Source: Rhodopseudomonas palustris (lineage in GTDB: Bacteria > Pseudomonadota > Alphaproteobacteria > Rhizobiales > Xanthobacteraceae). Taken from it: a DNA stretch of 64,000 nt. This document shows, in pieces, positions 44,113-54,170 of this stretch (position 1 is the stretch's first letter; the number at the start of each line of letters is the position of its first letter). Position numbers and translations under genes: made by a program. Below the pieces are notes generated by a model that was given only the letters and a program-made list of their open reading frames with translations, had not been told where the DNA came from and did not search any database. The stretch is taken from positions 3,125,001-3,189,000 of the forward strand of contig NZ_CP041387.1 in the NCBI RefSeq assembly GCF_007005445.1, in the 5' to 3' direction.

Positions 44113-45021
44113 TTACTTCCCTTCGGTCGCGTCCTTGACCAGTTTCTGCACGGTGTCGCCCTGCATCCGGGCGATGTCGTCCTGGTACTTGAGCAGCGCG
44201 CCGAGGGTGTCGCCGACGACTTCGGCGGTCAGCGCGCGGGCGTCGAGTTCGGTCAGCGCGGTCGCCCAGTCGAGCGTTTCGGCGACGCCCGGCGATTTGT
44301 AGAAATCCTGCTCGCGCAGCGCCTGGACGAAGTTCACCACCTGCTGCGACAGCTTGGCCGAGATCCCCGGCACGCGCGACTTCACGATCGCCAATTCGCG
44401 CTGGGCGTTCGGATAGTCGACCCAGTGATACAGGCAGCGCCGCTTCAGCGCGTCGTGGATTTCGCGGGTGCGGTTCGAGGTGACGATCACGATCGGCGGC
44501 GCCGGCGCCTTGATGGTGCCGAACTCCGGAATGGTGACCTGGAAGTCGCTGAGCACTTCGAGCAGATACGCCTCGAACGCCTCGTCGGCGCGGTCGAGCT
44601 CGTCGATCAGCAGCACCGGCGCGCCCGCCGTGTCCGGCTCCAGCGCCTGCAGCAGCGGCCGCTTGATCAGGAAGCGCTCGGAGAAGATGTCGCTGGAGAG
44701 CTGATCGCGGTCGGTGTCGCCGGCGGCTTCGGCCAGCCGGATCGCGATCATCTGCGCCGACGAATTCCACTCATACACCGCGGAAGCGACGTCGAGACCC
44801 TCGTAGCACTGCAGCCGGATCAGCCGGCGGCCGAGCGCGGCCGACAGCACCTTGGCGATCTCGGTCTTGCCGACGCCGGCCTCGCCTTCGAGAAACAACG
44901 GCCGGCCCATCCGCAGCGCCAGAAACACCACCGTCGCCAGCGACCGCTCGGCGAGATAGCCGCGGCTCGTCAGCAATTCGAGCGTGGCGTCGACGGAGGC
45001 GGGAGGCGCGGTTGCGGTCAT
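44113..45021 (-). CDS. coxD: CoxD-like MoxR AAA+ ATPase
   Basis: 302 residues. Walker A GEAGVGKT at 46-53, Walker B LLIDELDRADEAFE at 138-150, sensor VTSNRTREI and arginine region ALKRRCLYHWVDYPN. MoxR-family ATPases work with a VWA partner (CoxE, downstream) as a chaperone-like pair for metal insertion. ATG 45021 (MTATAPPAS) is used; a longer frame has no family support. A 330-bp gap with two repeats separates it from coxE. Confidence 0.92.
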   Translation of the reverse strand: MTATAPPASVDATLELLTSRGYLAERSLATVVFLALRMGRPLFLEGEAGVGKTEIAKVLSAALGRRLIRLQCYEGLDVASAVYEWNSSAQMIAIRLAEAAGDTDRDQLSSDIFSERFLIKRPLLQALEPDTAGAPVLLIDELDRADEAFEAYLLEVLSDFQVTIPEFGTIKAPAPPIVIVTSNRTREIHDALKRRCLYHWVDYPNAQRELAIVKSRVPGISAKLSQQVVNFVQALREQDFYKSPGVAETLDWATALTELDARALTAEVVGDTLGALLKYQDDIARMQGDTVQKLVKDATEGK

Positions 45022-45040
45022 GGCCGATCCGGTTGCAGGC

Positions 45041-45847
45041 TCACGCCTTGCCGTTGGCGGCGTCGACCGCACGCTTGGTGAGCACGCCGATCAAATGCGC
45101 ACGATATTCGGCGCTGCCGTGCAGATCGCTGTTCAGCCCGTCGGCGGAGACGTGCAGGCCGTCGAGCGCCTTGGAATTGAACCGCGCCTTCAGCGCCTCT
45201 TCGAACTGAGTGACACGAAACACGCCATCGGCGCCTGCCCCGGTGACCGCGACGCGGACGTCCGACGGACGGCGGGCGACGAACACGCCGACCAGCGCGT
45301 AGCGCGACGCCTGGTTGCGAAACTTGATGTAGGCGGCCTTCTTCGGCAGCGGAAACTGCACCTTGGTGATGATCTCGTCCGGCTCGAGCGCAGTCGAGTA
45401 CATCCCCTGGAAGAACTCTTCGGCCTTCAGCTTGCGCTTGTTGGTGACCACGGTGGCGCCGAGCGCCAGCACGGCCGCCGGATAGTCCGCGGTCGGATCG
45501 TTATTGGCGAGCGAGCCGCCGATGGTGCCCTTGTGGCGCACCGCCGGATCGCCGATCAGCGACGCCAGCTCGGCCAGCGCCGGAATCGCCTCGCCGACGA
45601 TCGCCGAATTCGCGACCTCGGCATGGGTTGCGGTGGCGCCGATCACCAGCGAGCGGCCCTTCATCTCGATGCCGCTCAGGCCTTCGATATGCGACAGGTC
45701 GACCAGATGCGGCGGCGCCGCGAAGCGCTGCTTCATCACCGGCAGCAGCGTGTGGCCGCCCGCGATCAGCTTGGCGTCCTCGTTCTTCAGCAGCAGATTG
45801 GCGGCCTGACGAACAGTCCCGGGGCGGTGATATTTGAATTCGTACAT
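45041..45847 (-). CDS. coxM: molybdenum hydroxylase medium (FAD) subunit, CoxM-like
   Basis: 268 residues of normal length. FAD-binding motifs AGGHTLLP at 29-36 and [16 protein letters not shown] at 108-123, both conserved in CoxM. The C-terminal CO_deh_flav_C domain starts near 165. It carries electrons from the Fe-S subunit to an acceptor. It comes 75 bp after coxS, the gap where a large subunit gene would usually be expected. Confidence 0.93.
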   Translation of the reverse strand: MYEFKYHRPGTVRQAANLLLKNEDAKLIAGGHTLLPVMKQRFAAPPHLVDLSHIEGLSGIEMKGRSLVIGATATHAEVANSAIVGEAIPALAELASLIGDPAVRHKGTIGGSLANNDPTADYPAAVLALGATVVTNKRKLKAEEFFQGMYSTALEPDEIITKVQFPLPKKAAYIKFRNQASRYALVGVFVARRPSDVRVAVTGAGADGVFRVTQFEEALKARFNSKALDGLHVSADGLNSDLHGSAEYRAHLIGVLTKRAVDAANGKA

Positions 45848-45922
45848 TGCGCTTCCCTGAGCTTCCTGCGTCTCGTTGGGCGTGCCGCGCGGCCTCGTTG
45901 AAGCGGGCCGGCGCAGAGCCGG

Positions 45923-46408
<486 letters not shown>

Positions 46409-46582
46409 CGGCCCTCTCTTCAATGCGCACCGCCGCGTTGCACGGCGATCACTCGTCTTTTAGTTGTGTTTCTTGAACCGATCTTACGAGGCAACCCCAG
46501 GATCGGCAACCGCGAACGGCTCTGGCCGTGCCGGACCCGCTGCCGTGTAATGACATCCGCGTGATCGAACCCCGCGGCGCCA

Positions 46583-47047
46583 TCAGGCCGCGCCGTTGCC
46601 GTTCTGCACCGCCTTGGAGAAGTTGGCGAAGAACTCGTCCGCGAGCTTCTTGGCCGAGCCGTTGATCAGTCGCTGCCCGAGCTGGGCCAGCTTGCCGCCG
46701 ATATGCGCTTCGACATCGTAGGACAGCAGCGTGCCGCCGTCCTTGTCGGACAGGCCGACCGTGGCGCCGCCCTTGGCAAAGCCGGCGACACCACCCTCGC
46801 CTTCACCGGTGATCTTGTAGCCGTTCGGAGGATCGAGATCGGACAGCGTCACCTTGCCCTTGAAGCGGGCCGATACCGGGCCGACTTTCAACTTCGCCAC
46901 CGCGCGAAAACCGCTGTCGTCTTCGGTCTTTTCGAGCTCCTCGCAGCCGGGAATGCAGACCTTCAGCACTTCCGGATCGTTGAGCTTGCTCCACACCAAA
47001 TCTTTCGGCGCGTCCAACTGGACTTCGCCGTTCATCGTCATGGCCAT
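46583..47047 (-). CDS. coxG: CoxG-like SRPBCC protein
   Basis: 154-residue CO-dehydrogenase subunit G family protein, START/SRPBCC fold (GEVQLDAPKDLVWSKLNDPEVLKVCIPGCEEL, then GGKLAQLGQRLINGSAKKLADEFFANF). In Oligotropha CoxG helps attach the enzyme to the membrane. GGAGGAAAT precedes the ATG at good spacing. It is the first gene of this run, 174 bp before coxS. Confidence 0.9.
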   Translation of the reverse strand: MAMTMNGEVQLDAPKDLVWSKLNDPEVLKVCIPGCEELEKTEDDSGFRAVAKLKVGPVSARFKGKVTLSDLDPPNGYKITGEGEGGVAGFAKGGATVGLSDKDGGTLLSYDVEAHIGGKLAQLGQRLINGSAKKLADEFFANFSKAVQNGNGAA

Positions 47048-47240
47048 GGATATTTCCTCCCGGATCGGCGGCCGCCTCGGACAGCGGCATTGCGACTACT
47101 TAAGCACGCCGGGCGGCAAAGAAAAAGTATCGCGACACCGCCCCGAATGATCGGCGGCGATAACAGTTATGCAGCTTTTGAGATAGGTGGCGCCCGGCCC
47201 GAGCGCCAGCGTCAAGCAAACAGGACAGTCGGACCTGCGA

Positions 47241-47765
47241 TCAGGAGCGTTGCGCGGCGGCCGGGTAGTTCGGCTCGAACGCCGCGCGCGGGCGCACGGC
47301 GGCCGCAGGCCGCTTCGACGGCTCGACCAGCATCAGGATCGCGGTGCTCAGAAACAGCAGCAGCTCGGTGGCATGCAGCCGCATCGCCTCAGGCTCGGCG
47401 ACCTGCGAGGCCATCACCATGCTGACGAACGACACCAGGCTGCCGAGCGTCAGCGCGAACGCCAGCGCCTCGTTGCAGCCGCCCGACAGACGCACCGACG
47501 GCCGCGTCAGCAGCGCCGAAAAAACCAGCAGGAAACCGGCGACCGTCAGCTTGGCCAGCGCCAGCAGCCACGCCATCTTCATCGTCGCGATCGCGCCAAG
47601 ATGCAGATGATCGCTGATGAAGATCGCCACCGAGATGTTCGGCCGGTCGTACAGCGCGTTGATCGGCGACACGATCAGCCGGTACGCCACGATCAACCAT
47701 GTCGGCGCGATATAGGCCGCCAGCAGAACGCCGTTCACCGAGCTGATCCGCCAATCCGTCTTCAT
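47241..47765 (-). CDS. hypothetical polytopic membrane protein
   Basis: 174 residues with about four hydrophobic segments: VNGVLLAAYIAPTWLIVAYRL, MKMAWLLALAKLTVAGFLLVFSALL, ALAFALTLGSLVSFVSMVMA and LLLFLSTAILMLVEP. A polar C-terminus follows. ATG 47765 (MKTDWRISS) is selected; the 27 in-frame residues before it are basic and unlike a membrane protein. No family recognised. It lies upstream of coxG on the same strand with a 193-bp gap. Confidence 0.6.
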   Translation of the reverse strand: MKTDWRISSVNGVLLAAYIAPTWLIVAYRLIVSPINALYDRPNISVAIFISDHLHLGAIATMKMAWLLALAKLTVAGFLLVFSALLTRPSVRLSGGCNEALAFALTLGSLVSFVSMVMASQVAEPEAMRLHATELLLFLSTAILMLVEPSKRPAAAVRPRAAFEPNYPAAAQRS

Positions 47766-48403
47766 CGCCGTGTCCCGCCAGCCAGAGCGCGCCGAATCTT
47801 CTGGCCGCGCCAACGAAGCTAACTTCAGGTTAACGCGGCACGGCAATGGAAACGTCTTGTTAAGGTTAACTTCGGCTTTCGGCTGTGGACGACGTCTGCG
47901 GCAGGTTCCACCGCGAAATCGGCATGAAATTTGCGTCAGCAGTCCACATGATGCCTGTTCTCACCCCGCCCCGCGCCTCGGCAGCGTTCCCGGGCCGCAC
48001 CCACCGAATAGCCGCGACGCCCGGCCCGGTGCCGGTCGAACGGCGAAGGTGGAACGTTGGAATGCCGCTTTCATCCGACCACGACCCCACCGCGGACCTG
48101 AACCGGCGACCGACGCGGCACGCCCGATTTCACCCGTCGCATAGCGCCGGACTTCACCGCCAACTCATCGCGGCGAATGGAACCGCTAACTGCGGCATCG
48201 TCGTCCACAGGGAAGAAGGTTGTAACCGGCCGCTGTTGCCGCGATCGCGACCCACTGTTAGAAAATCGAAAAGCGAAGCGACGTTCCGGCTGCCGGGGCC
48301 CTCGCCGCATCGTGTGTGCAGCGAAAGCCGATCCGGATCGTTTGCACCGCAATATCCGCTTTCTCGAGTCCTGATCCTTCGAGTCCTCTGACCACGGCAG
48401 CGC
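47766..48403. other. 638-bp gene-free region before the liv operon
   Basis: Must hold the promoters of both the minus-strand membrane protein and livH. AGGTTAAC occurs twice (around 47826 and 47861), possibly a regulator or promoter element. Open frames here have atypical composition (many Pro, Arg, Ser) and no recognisable protein. No repeat-family copy was seen. Confidence 0.5.
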
Positions 48404-49321
48404 ATGGACTACTTCGCCCAGCAGCTCATCAACGGTCTCGTCCTCGGCTCCATCTACGGCCTGATCGCGATCGGCTATACGATGGTCTACGGCATCGTCG
48501 GCATGATCAATTTCGCCCATGGCGACATCTTCATGATCGGCGGTTTCATCGCTCTCATCAGCTTCCTGATCCTGGTGTCGTTCGGCCTCACCTTCGTGCC
48601 ACTGATCCTGCTGGTGGTGCTGTTGGTGTCGATGGCGATCACCGCACTGTACGGCTGGACGGTGGAGCGCATCGCCTACCGACCCTTGCGACACTCGTTC
48701 CGCCTCGCCCCGATGCTGTCGGCGATCGGCATGTCGTTCGTGCTGATGAACTTCGCCCAGGTTTCGCAGGGCGCCCGCGTCAAGCCGGTTCCGCCGATCA
48801 TCACCGGCGGCTACACGCTGCACGAGAGCGCCGACGGTTTCGTCGTGCGGCTGTCCAACGTGCAGATTCTGGTCGTGGTATCCACCATCGTGCTGCTGGC
48901 GATATTCACTTGGCTTGTGGCGAAGACCCGGCTCGGCCGCGACATGCGCGCGTGCGAGCAGGATCAGACCATGGCGGCACTGCTCGGCGTCAACGTGGAC
49001 CGCACCATCTCGATGACCTTCGTGATCGGCGCCGCGCTCGCCTCGGTCGCCGGCATGATGTATCTGCTGTACTATGGCCTGGTGGACTTCTTCATGGGCT
49101 TCGTCGCCGGCATCAAGGCGTTTACGGCAGCCGTACTCGGCGGCATCGGCTCGCTGCCCGGCGCAATGCTCGGCGGCCTCCTGATCGGCCTGATCGAGAC
49201 GTTCTGGTCGGCCTATTTCTCGGTCGAGTACAAGGACGTCGCGGCGTTCTCGATCCTGATCGTGGTGCTGATCTTCATGCCGACCGGCCTGCTCGGCCGG
49301 CCGGAAGTCGAAAAAGTCTGA
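48404..49321 (+). CDS. livH: branched-chain amino-acid-type ABC permease LivH
   Basis: 305-residue inner-membrane permease with about eight TMs. MDYFAQQLINGLVLGSIYGLIAIGYTMVYGIVGMINFAHGDIFMIG is the typical LivH start, and ACEQDQTMAALLGVNVDRTISMTFVIGAALASVAG the ATPase-coupling loop. First gene of livHMGF plus the binding protein. The transported compound may be a branched-chain amino acid or another small carboxylate. Confidence 0.93.
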   Translation: MDYFAQQLINGLVLGSIYGLIAIGYTMVYGIVGMINFAHGDIFMIGGFIALISFLILVSFGLTFVPLILLVVLLVSMAITALYGWTVERIAYRPLRHSFRLAPMLSAIGMSFVLMNFAQVSQGARVKPVPPIITGGYTLHESADGFVVRLSNVQILVVVSTIVLLAIFTWLVAKTRLGRDMRACEQDQTMAALLGVNVDRTISMTFVIGAALASVAGMMYLLYYGLVDFFMGFVAGIKAFTAAVLGGIGSLPGAMLGGLLIGLIETFWSAYFSVEYKDVAAFSILIVVLIFMPTGLLGRPEVEKV

Positions 49322-49333
49322 GCGGGCGACGAC

Positions 49334-50662
49334 GTGGCCAAACTCGCGCACGCCGTAGCCCCGACCGCCACCGCCGGAACCGGCGCGGGATTCATCGTCA
49401 AGAAAGCCCTGATCAGCGCCCTGGTGGCGCTGGTTCTGTTTTCGCTGATGATCGGCGTGCGAACCGAGGCCGGTCCGGAGGGCGGGCTGATCTACTGGAC
49501 GCGATTCGGCGACCTCGCCGGCATGGTCGGCGCGGTGTTCGTCGGCTCGATCGTGGTCGAGCTGCTGCGGATGTGGTGGGGTCCGGTCGACACCTCGAAG
49601 ATGATGCCGGCGAGCGCCCGCAAGACGCTCGGTCTGGCCGGCCGCATCGTCGCCCCGGCGCTGCTGATCTTCACTGTGCTCGTGCCGGTGATCTTCTACG
49701 ATCAGCGCTACATTCTCGACCTCGGCATCCTGGTGCTGACTTACGTGATGCTGGGCTGGGGGCTGAACATCGTGGTCGGCCTCGCCGGCCTGCTCGACCT
49801 CGGTTACGTGGCGTTCTACGCCGTCGGCGCCTATTCCTACGCGCTGCTCGCCACCAATTTCGGGCTGTCGTTCTGGATCTGCCTGCCGCTCGCCGGCATC
49901 CTCGCGGCGTTCTGGGGCGTGATCCTCGGCTTTCCGGTGCTGCGGCTGCGCGGCGATTATCTCGCCATCGTCACCCTCGCCTTCGGCGAGATCATCCGCC
50001 TCGTCATCATCAACTGGCAGACTCTGACCGGCGGCCCGAACGGTATCAGCGGCATTCCGCGGCCGACCGTGTTCGGCATTCCGCTGACGCCGGGCGAGAA
50101 CGGCCTCGCCGCCATGCTGGGGATTCCGTTCTCGCCATCGCAACGGCTGGTGTTCCTGTTCTATCTGATCCTAATTCTGGCGCTGATCACCAACTGGGCG
50201 ACGATCCGGCTGCGCCGGTTGCCGATCGGCCGCGCCTGGGAGGCGCTGCGCGAGGACGAGGTCGCCTGCCGCGCGCTCGGCATCAACACCACTACGACCA
50301 AGCTGACGGCTTTCGCGATCGGCGCGATGTTCGGCGGATTCGCCGGGGCGTTCTTCGCCACCCGGCAGGGCTTCATCTCGCCGGAATCGTTCACCTTCCA
50401 GGAATCGGCGCTGGTGCTGGCGATCGTCGTGCTCGGTGGCATGGGCTCGCAGCTCGGCGTCGCGCTCGCCGCGGTCACGCTGATCGGCGGCTTCGAGCTG
50501 TTCCGCGGCCTCGATCAGTTCCGCATGCTGGTGTTCGGCATGGCGATGGTGCTGCTGATGATCTGGCGGCCGCGCGGCCTGATCGGCCACCGAGCGCCGA
50601 CCGTGTATCTTCAGCACAAGCAGGCGATCTCGTCCGACCTCGTCAAGGAAGGCCACGGATGA
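49334..50662 (+). CDS. livM: branched-chain amino-acid-type ABC permease LivM
   Basis: 442 residues, longer than many LivM because of an N-terminal extension with two extra hydrophobic segments (about 19-40 and 52-75). Core motifs DLGYVAFYAVGAYSYALLATNFGLSFW and EALREDEVACRALGINTTTTKLTAFAIGAMFGGFAGAFFA are the coupling region. GTG start 12 bp after livH. Stop overlaps livG by 4 bp. Confidence 0.92.
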   Translation: MAKLAHAVAPTATAGTGAGFIVKKALISALVALVLFSLMIGVRTEAGPEGGLIYWTRFGDLAGMVGAVFVGSIVVELLRMWWGPVDTSKMMPASARKTLGLAGRIVAPALLIFTVLVPVIFYDQRYILDLGILVLTYVMLGWGLNIVVGLAGLLDLGYVAFYAVGAYSYALLATNFGLSFWICLPLAGILAAFWGVILGFPVLRLRGDYLAIVTLAFGEIIRLVIINWQTLTGGPNGISGIPRPTVFGIPLTPGENGLAAMLGIPFSPSQRLVFLFYLILILALITNWATIRLRRLPIGRAWEALREDEVACRALGINTTTTKLTAFAIGAMFGGFAGAFFATRQGFISPESFTFQESALVLAIVVLGGMGSQLGVALAAVTLIGGFELFRGLDQFRMLVFGMAMVLLMIWRPRGLIGHRAPTVYLQHKQAISSDLVKEGHG

Positions 50663-51498
50663 ACGACGCCTCCGACATCCTCGAGGTCGACGGCCTGACG
50701 ATGCAGTTCGGCGGCATCATCGCGGTCAACGCCCTGTCGTTCAACGCGCAGCGGGGCAAGATCACCGCGCTGATCGGCCCCAACGGCGCCGGCAAGACCA
50801 CGGTGTTCAATTGCATCACCGGCTTCTACCGGCCGACCGCCGGCGCGATCCGGCTCCAGCATCGCGGCGGCGACACGCACCGGCTCGACAAGCTCAACGA
50901 CTTCCGCATCACCAAGATCGCCAAGGTGGCGCGCACCTTTCAGAACATCCGGTTGTTTCCCGGCATGACCGCGCTGGAAAACCTGATGGTGGCGCAGCAC
51001 AACGCGCTGCTACGCGCCTCGGGCTTCACGTTTCTTGGCCTGTTCGGCGCGCCGTCGTGGCGTGCGGCAGAGCGCGCCGCAATCGACCGCGCGAGGTTCT
51101 GGCTGGAGCAGATCGGGCTGCACGGCCGCGCCGACGACGCAGCAGGCAACCTGCCTTACGGCGACCAGCGCCGGCTCGAAATCGCGCGGGCGATGTGCAC
51201 CGAGCCGGTGCTGCTGTGCCTGGACGAGCCCGCCGCCGGCCTCAATGCGCGCGAGAGCGCCGAACTCAGCGAATTGCTGTTGTCGATCCGCGACCAGCAT
51301 GACACCTCGATCCTGCTGATCGAACACGACATGAGCGTGGTGATGGAAATTTCCGACGCCGTCGTGGTGCTCGACTACGGCGTCAAGATCGCGGGCGGCA
51401 CGCCGGCCGAGATCCGCGACGATCCCCGCGTCATCGCCGCCTATCTCGGCGTCGAGGACGACGAGGTCGAGGCCGTCGAGCAGGAGCTCGGGCTGTGA
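50659..51498 (+). CDS. livG: branched-chain amino-acid-type ABC ATPase LivG
   Basis: 279-residue ATPase. Walker A GPNGAGKTT about residues 37-45, LivG-type signature LPYGDQRRLEIARAM, Walker B LLCLDEPAAGLN, H-loop IEHDM, then the C-terminal extension IAAYLGVEDDEVEAVEQELGL usual for LivG. ATG overlaps the livM stop. Followed by a 136-bp gap with a family-3 repeat before livF. Confidence 0.94.
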   Translation: MNDASDILEVDGLTMQFGGIIAVNALSFNAQRGKITALIGPNGAGKTTVFNCITGFYRPTAGAIRLQHRGGDTHRLDKLNDFRITKIAKVARTFQNIRLFPGMTALENLMVAQHNALLRASGFTFLGLFGAPSWRAAERAAIDRARFWLEQIGLHGRADDAAGNLPYGDQRRLEIARAMCTEPVLLCLDEPAAGLNARESAELSELLLSIRDQHDTSILLIEHDMSVVMEISDAVVVLDYGVKIAGGTPAEIRDDPRVIAAYLGVEDDEVEAVEQELGL

Positions 51499-51520
51499 GG
51501 ACGTTGCTACATAGTCCACC

Positions 51521-51608
51521 GTCATGGCCGGGCTTGACCCGGCCATCCACGGAAACGAGCACGACCTCGCCTGTGGCCGTGGATGGCCGGGTCAAGCTCG
51601 GCCATGAC
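51521..51608. repeat. family-3 repeat (livG-livF)
   Basis: Starts GTCATGGCCGGGCTTGACCC and ends CAAGCTCGGCCATGAC; CCATCCACGG pairs with CCGTGGATGG. It is an insertion-like block inside the liv operon. Confidence 0.88.
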
Positions 51609-51634
51609 GAAGGTAAGCGTGGCGAGGCCGCGCG

Positions 51635-52381
51635 ATGACAAACACCACCGCCGCGCCTCTGCTCGAAATCGAAAACCTCCGCGCCGCCTACGGCAAGATC
51701 GAGGCGCTGAAGGGCGTCGATCTCGCCATCCAGCCCGGCGAAATCGTCGCCCTGATCGGCGCCAACGGCGCCGGCAAGTCGACGCTGATGATGTCGATCT
51801 TCGGCAGGCCGCGCGCCAAGACCGGCCGCATCGTGTTCGACGGCGTCGACATCACCGCGATGCCGACCTACCAGATCGCGCGCATGAGCATCGCGCAGTC
51901 GCCTGAAGGTCGCCGCATCTTCCCGCGGATGAGCGTGGCCGAGAATCTTCAGATGGGGGCCGACGCCGGCCAGGGCAGCGACGAGGACCGCGCCGCCTCG
52001 CTGGAGCGGGTGCTGACGCTATTCCCGCGGCTGCGCGAACGCTTCGGCCAGCGTGGCGGCACGCTGTCCGGCGGCGAACAGCAGATGCTGGCGATCGGCC
52101 GGGCGCTGATGAGCCGGCCGCGACTGCTGTTGCTGGACGAACCCTCGCTCGGCCTCGCGCCGCTGATCACCCGCCAGATCTTCGAAGCGATCCGCACCCT
52201 GAACAGGCAGGACGGGCTGACGGTGCTGATCGTCGAACAGAACGCCAACCACGCGCTGAAGCTGGCGCACCGCGGCTACGTGCTGGTCAACGGACTGATC
52301 ACGATGAGCGGGAGCGGCACCGAACTGCTGGCTCGCCCGGAAGTCCGTGCTGCTTATCTGGAAGGCGGCCGCAAGGCCTGA
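51635..52381 (+). CDS. livF: branched-chain amino-acid-type ABC ATPase LivF
   Basis: 248-residue ATPase. Walker A GANGAGKST about 42-50, signature LSGGEQQMLAIGRALM, Walker B LLLLDEPSLGLAP, H-loop region VEQNANHAL, as normal for LivF. GAGG is about 8 bases before ATG 51635. With LivG it makes the heterodimeric motor. Confidence 0.95.
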   Translation: MTNTTAAPLLEIENLRAAYGKIEALKGVDLAIQPGEIVALIGANGAGKSTLMMSIFGRPRAKTGRIVFDGVDITAMPTYQIARMSIAQSPEGRRIFPRMSVAENLQMGADAGQGSDEDRAASLERVLTLFPRLRERFGQRGGTLSGGEQQMLAIGRALMSRPRLLLLDEPSLGLAPLITRQIFEAIRTLNRQDGLTVLIVEQNANHALKLAHRGYVLVNGLITMSGSGTELLARPEVRAAYLEGGRKA

Positions 52382-52546
52382 CCTCTCTCGTTACCGCCTG
52401 CGGCAGAATGTGCCAGTGCGTCGCAACCGATGCGGCATTTTGTCGATGACTTGACGTGAAAATCAGCCAACAATGCCGGCATTGCCGCGCCGCGATCCGG
52501 TTCGGGCGCGGCTGACCTATCGCAGTCTCACCGCAGGGATCACTCC

Positions 52547-53653
52547 ATGAAACTAAAGCTTCTCGGTTTGGCTTTCGGCGCCTCGCTGGCGCTGTCGACC
52601 ACGGCGCTGGCGCAGGACATCACGGTCGCGGTCGCCGGCCCGATGACCGGCGGCGAATCGGCATTCGGCCGTCAGTTGAAGAACGGCGCCGATCAGGCCG
52701 TCGCCGATCTCAACGCCGCCGGCGGCGTGCTCGGCAAGCAGCTCAAGCTGCAAACCGGCGACGACGCCTGCGATCCGAAACAGGCGCGCTCGATCGCCGA
52801 GAAGATCGCGGGCGACGGCATCCCGTTCGTCGCCGGCCACTTCTGCTCGTCGTCGTCGATCCCGGCGTCGGAAGCCTATGCGGACGGCAACACGCTGCAG
52901 ATCACTCCGGCCTCGACCAACCCGCTGTTCACCGAGCGCAAGCTGTGGAACGTACTGCGGGTCTGCGGCCGCGACGATCAGCAGGGACTGATCGCCGCCG
53001 AGTACATCCTGAAGAACTATCAGGGCAAGAACGTCGCGATCCTCAACGACAAGACCACCTACGGCAAGGGGCTCGCCGACGAGACCAAGAAGGCGCTGAA
53101 CAAGGCCGGCTTCCAGGAGAAGATGTTCGAGTCCTACAACAAGGGTGACAAGGACTTCAATTCCATCGTTTCGCGGCTGAAGCGCGACGCCATCGATCTG
53201 GTCTATATCGGCGGCTATCATCAGGAAGCCGGCCTGATCCTGCGCCAGATGCGCGACCAGGGCCTGAAGACCGTGATGATGGCCGGCGACGCGATGAACG
53301 ACAAGGAGTTCGCCTCGATCACCGGCCCGCTCGCGGAAGGCACGCTGTTCACCTTCGGCCCCGATCCGCGCAACAAGCCGACCGCCAAGGCGATCGTCGA
53401 GAAGTTCAAGGGCAAGGGCATCGATCCGGAAGGCTACACGCTTTACACCTACGCGGCGTTCCAGATCTGGTCGCAGGCCGTCGAGAAGGCCAAATCGACC
53501 GATCCGAAGAAGGTGATCGAAACCATCAAGGCCGGCGAGTGGGACACCGTCCTCGGCAAGCTCGCCTTCGACGCCAAGGGCGACATCAAGGCGATCGACT
53601 ACGTCGTCTACAAATGGGACGCCAAGGGCAACTACGCGGAGATCGGCAACTGA
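52547..53653 (+). CDS. livJ: branched-chain amino-acid-type periplasmic binding protein
   Basis: 368 residues with signal peptide MKLKLLGLAFGASLALSTTALAQ. The Peripla_BP_6 fold is clear: ITVAVAGPMTGGESAFGRQLKNGADQAVADLNAAGGVLGKQL, FVAGHFCSSSSIPASEAYADG (ligand contact region) and IYIGGYHQEAGLILRQMRDQG-like hinge part. It delivers ligand to LivHM. Separated by 165 bp from livF, enough for its own promoter. Ligand cannot be fixed by sequence. Confidence 0.93.
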   Translation: MKLKLLGLAFGASLALSTTALAQDITVAVAGPMTGGESAFGRQLKNGADQAVADLNAAGGVLGKQLKLQTGDDACDPKQARSIAEKIAGDGIPFVAGHFCSSSSIPASEAYADGNTLQITPASTNPLFTERKLWNVLRVCGRDDQQGLIAAEYILKNYQGKNVAILNDKTTYGKGLADETKKALNKAGFQEKMFESYNKGDKDFNSIVSRLKRDAIDLVYIGGYHQEAGLILRQMRDQGLKTVMMAGDAMNDKEFASITGPLAEGTLFTFGPDPRNKPTAKAIVEKFKGKGIDPEGYTLYTYAAFQIWSQAVEKAKSTDPKKVIETIKAGEWDTVLGKLAFDAKGDIKAIDYVVYKWDAKGNYAEIGN

Positions 53654-54170
53654 GCCGACGTGATCTTCCGATCCGCCCTCTTGCGCTGCGCGCGCCCTCG
53701 CCTCGCCTACAAACCGTCACCGCCCGGCTCGACCGGGCGGCCCAGTACTCCAGAGCGCTCACGGTGATGAGCGCTCTGCTGCATCCAACTTGATCCGCAC
53801 AAGCACAGCTTCTGCTCCTCATGGTGAGGAGCATCGCGTCAGCGACGCGTCTCGAACCATGAGGCGACGCATCGTGCGCTGCCATCCTTCGAGACGCGGT
53901 CCTAGAGCAGTTCTGTTTTTTATAGAACCAGAGCTAGTCCGCATCGCCTGCCACACGCACAACCTCCTGGTGAGGAGGCGCGTAGCGCCGTCTCGAACCA
54001 TATGACTCAGGGAATGCGTTGCCCCATCCTTCGAGACGCCCGGCTTCGCCGGGCTCTTCAGGATGAGGACTCAGTGCCTTCGGAAAGGTCGGATCGTTTC
54101 AGTCAAATGATGAACCGCTCTAACGGACCGCTCCTCAGGCTGAGGCCAGCATCGCGGCTTCAGAGACAAA
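53654..54170. repeat. 517-bp repeat-rich intergenic region (family-5 type)
   Basis: No coding gene is supported. Holds a CCGCCCGG-CTCGA-CCGGGCGG hairpin (about 53719-53739) and AGAGCGCTCA/TGAGCGCTCT (53751-53776). Then come two pairs of CCTC-GTGAGGA...GTCTCGAACCAT (53817-53863, 53963-54003) and CATCCTTCGAGACGC units (53883, 54025), the second ending CTCTTCAGGATGAGG (54068), with a GAGCAGTTCTGTTTTT fragment between. It looks like a landing place for several repeats. Confidence 0.75.

Noticed and set aside
45848..45922. Remnant of a large subunit gene between coxS and coxM
   Set aside because: No frame in these 75 bp shows a recognisable CoxL end, so a scar of deletion cannot be claimed.
47885..48391. 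Plus-strand open frame upstream of livH
   Set aside because: Composition (Pro, Arg, Ser rich) and lack of any motif point to non-coding leader DNA.
48071..50143. Minus-strand open frame of 690 codons opposite livH and livM
   Set aside because: Antisense of two well-recognised permease genes, with His/Glu/Arg-rich non-protein-like sequence.
53719..53776. Intrinsic terminator for livJ
   Set aside because: Two good hairpins are present but neither is followed by a T-run, so termination here is only possible, not supported.
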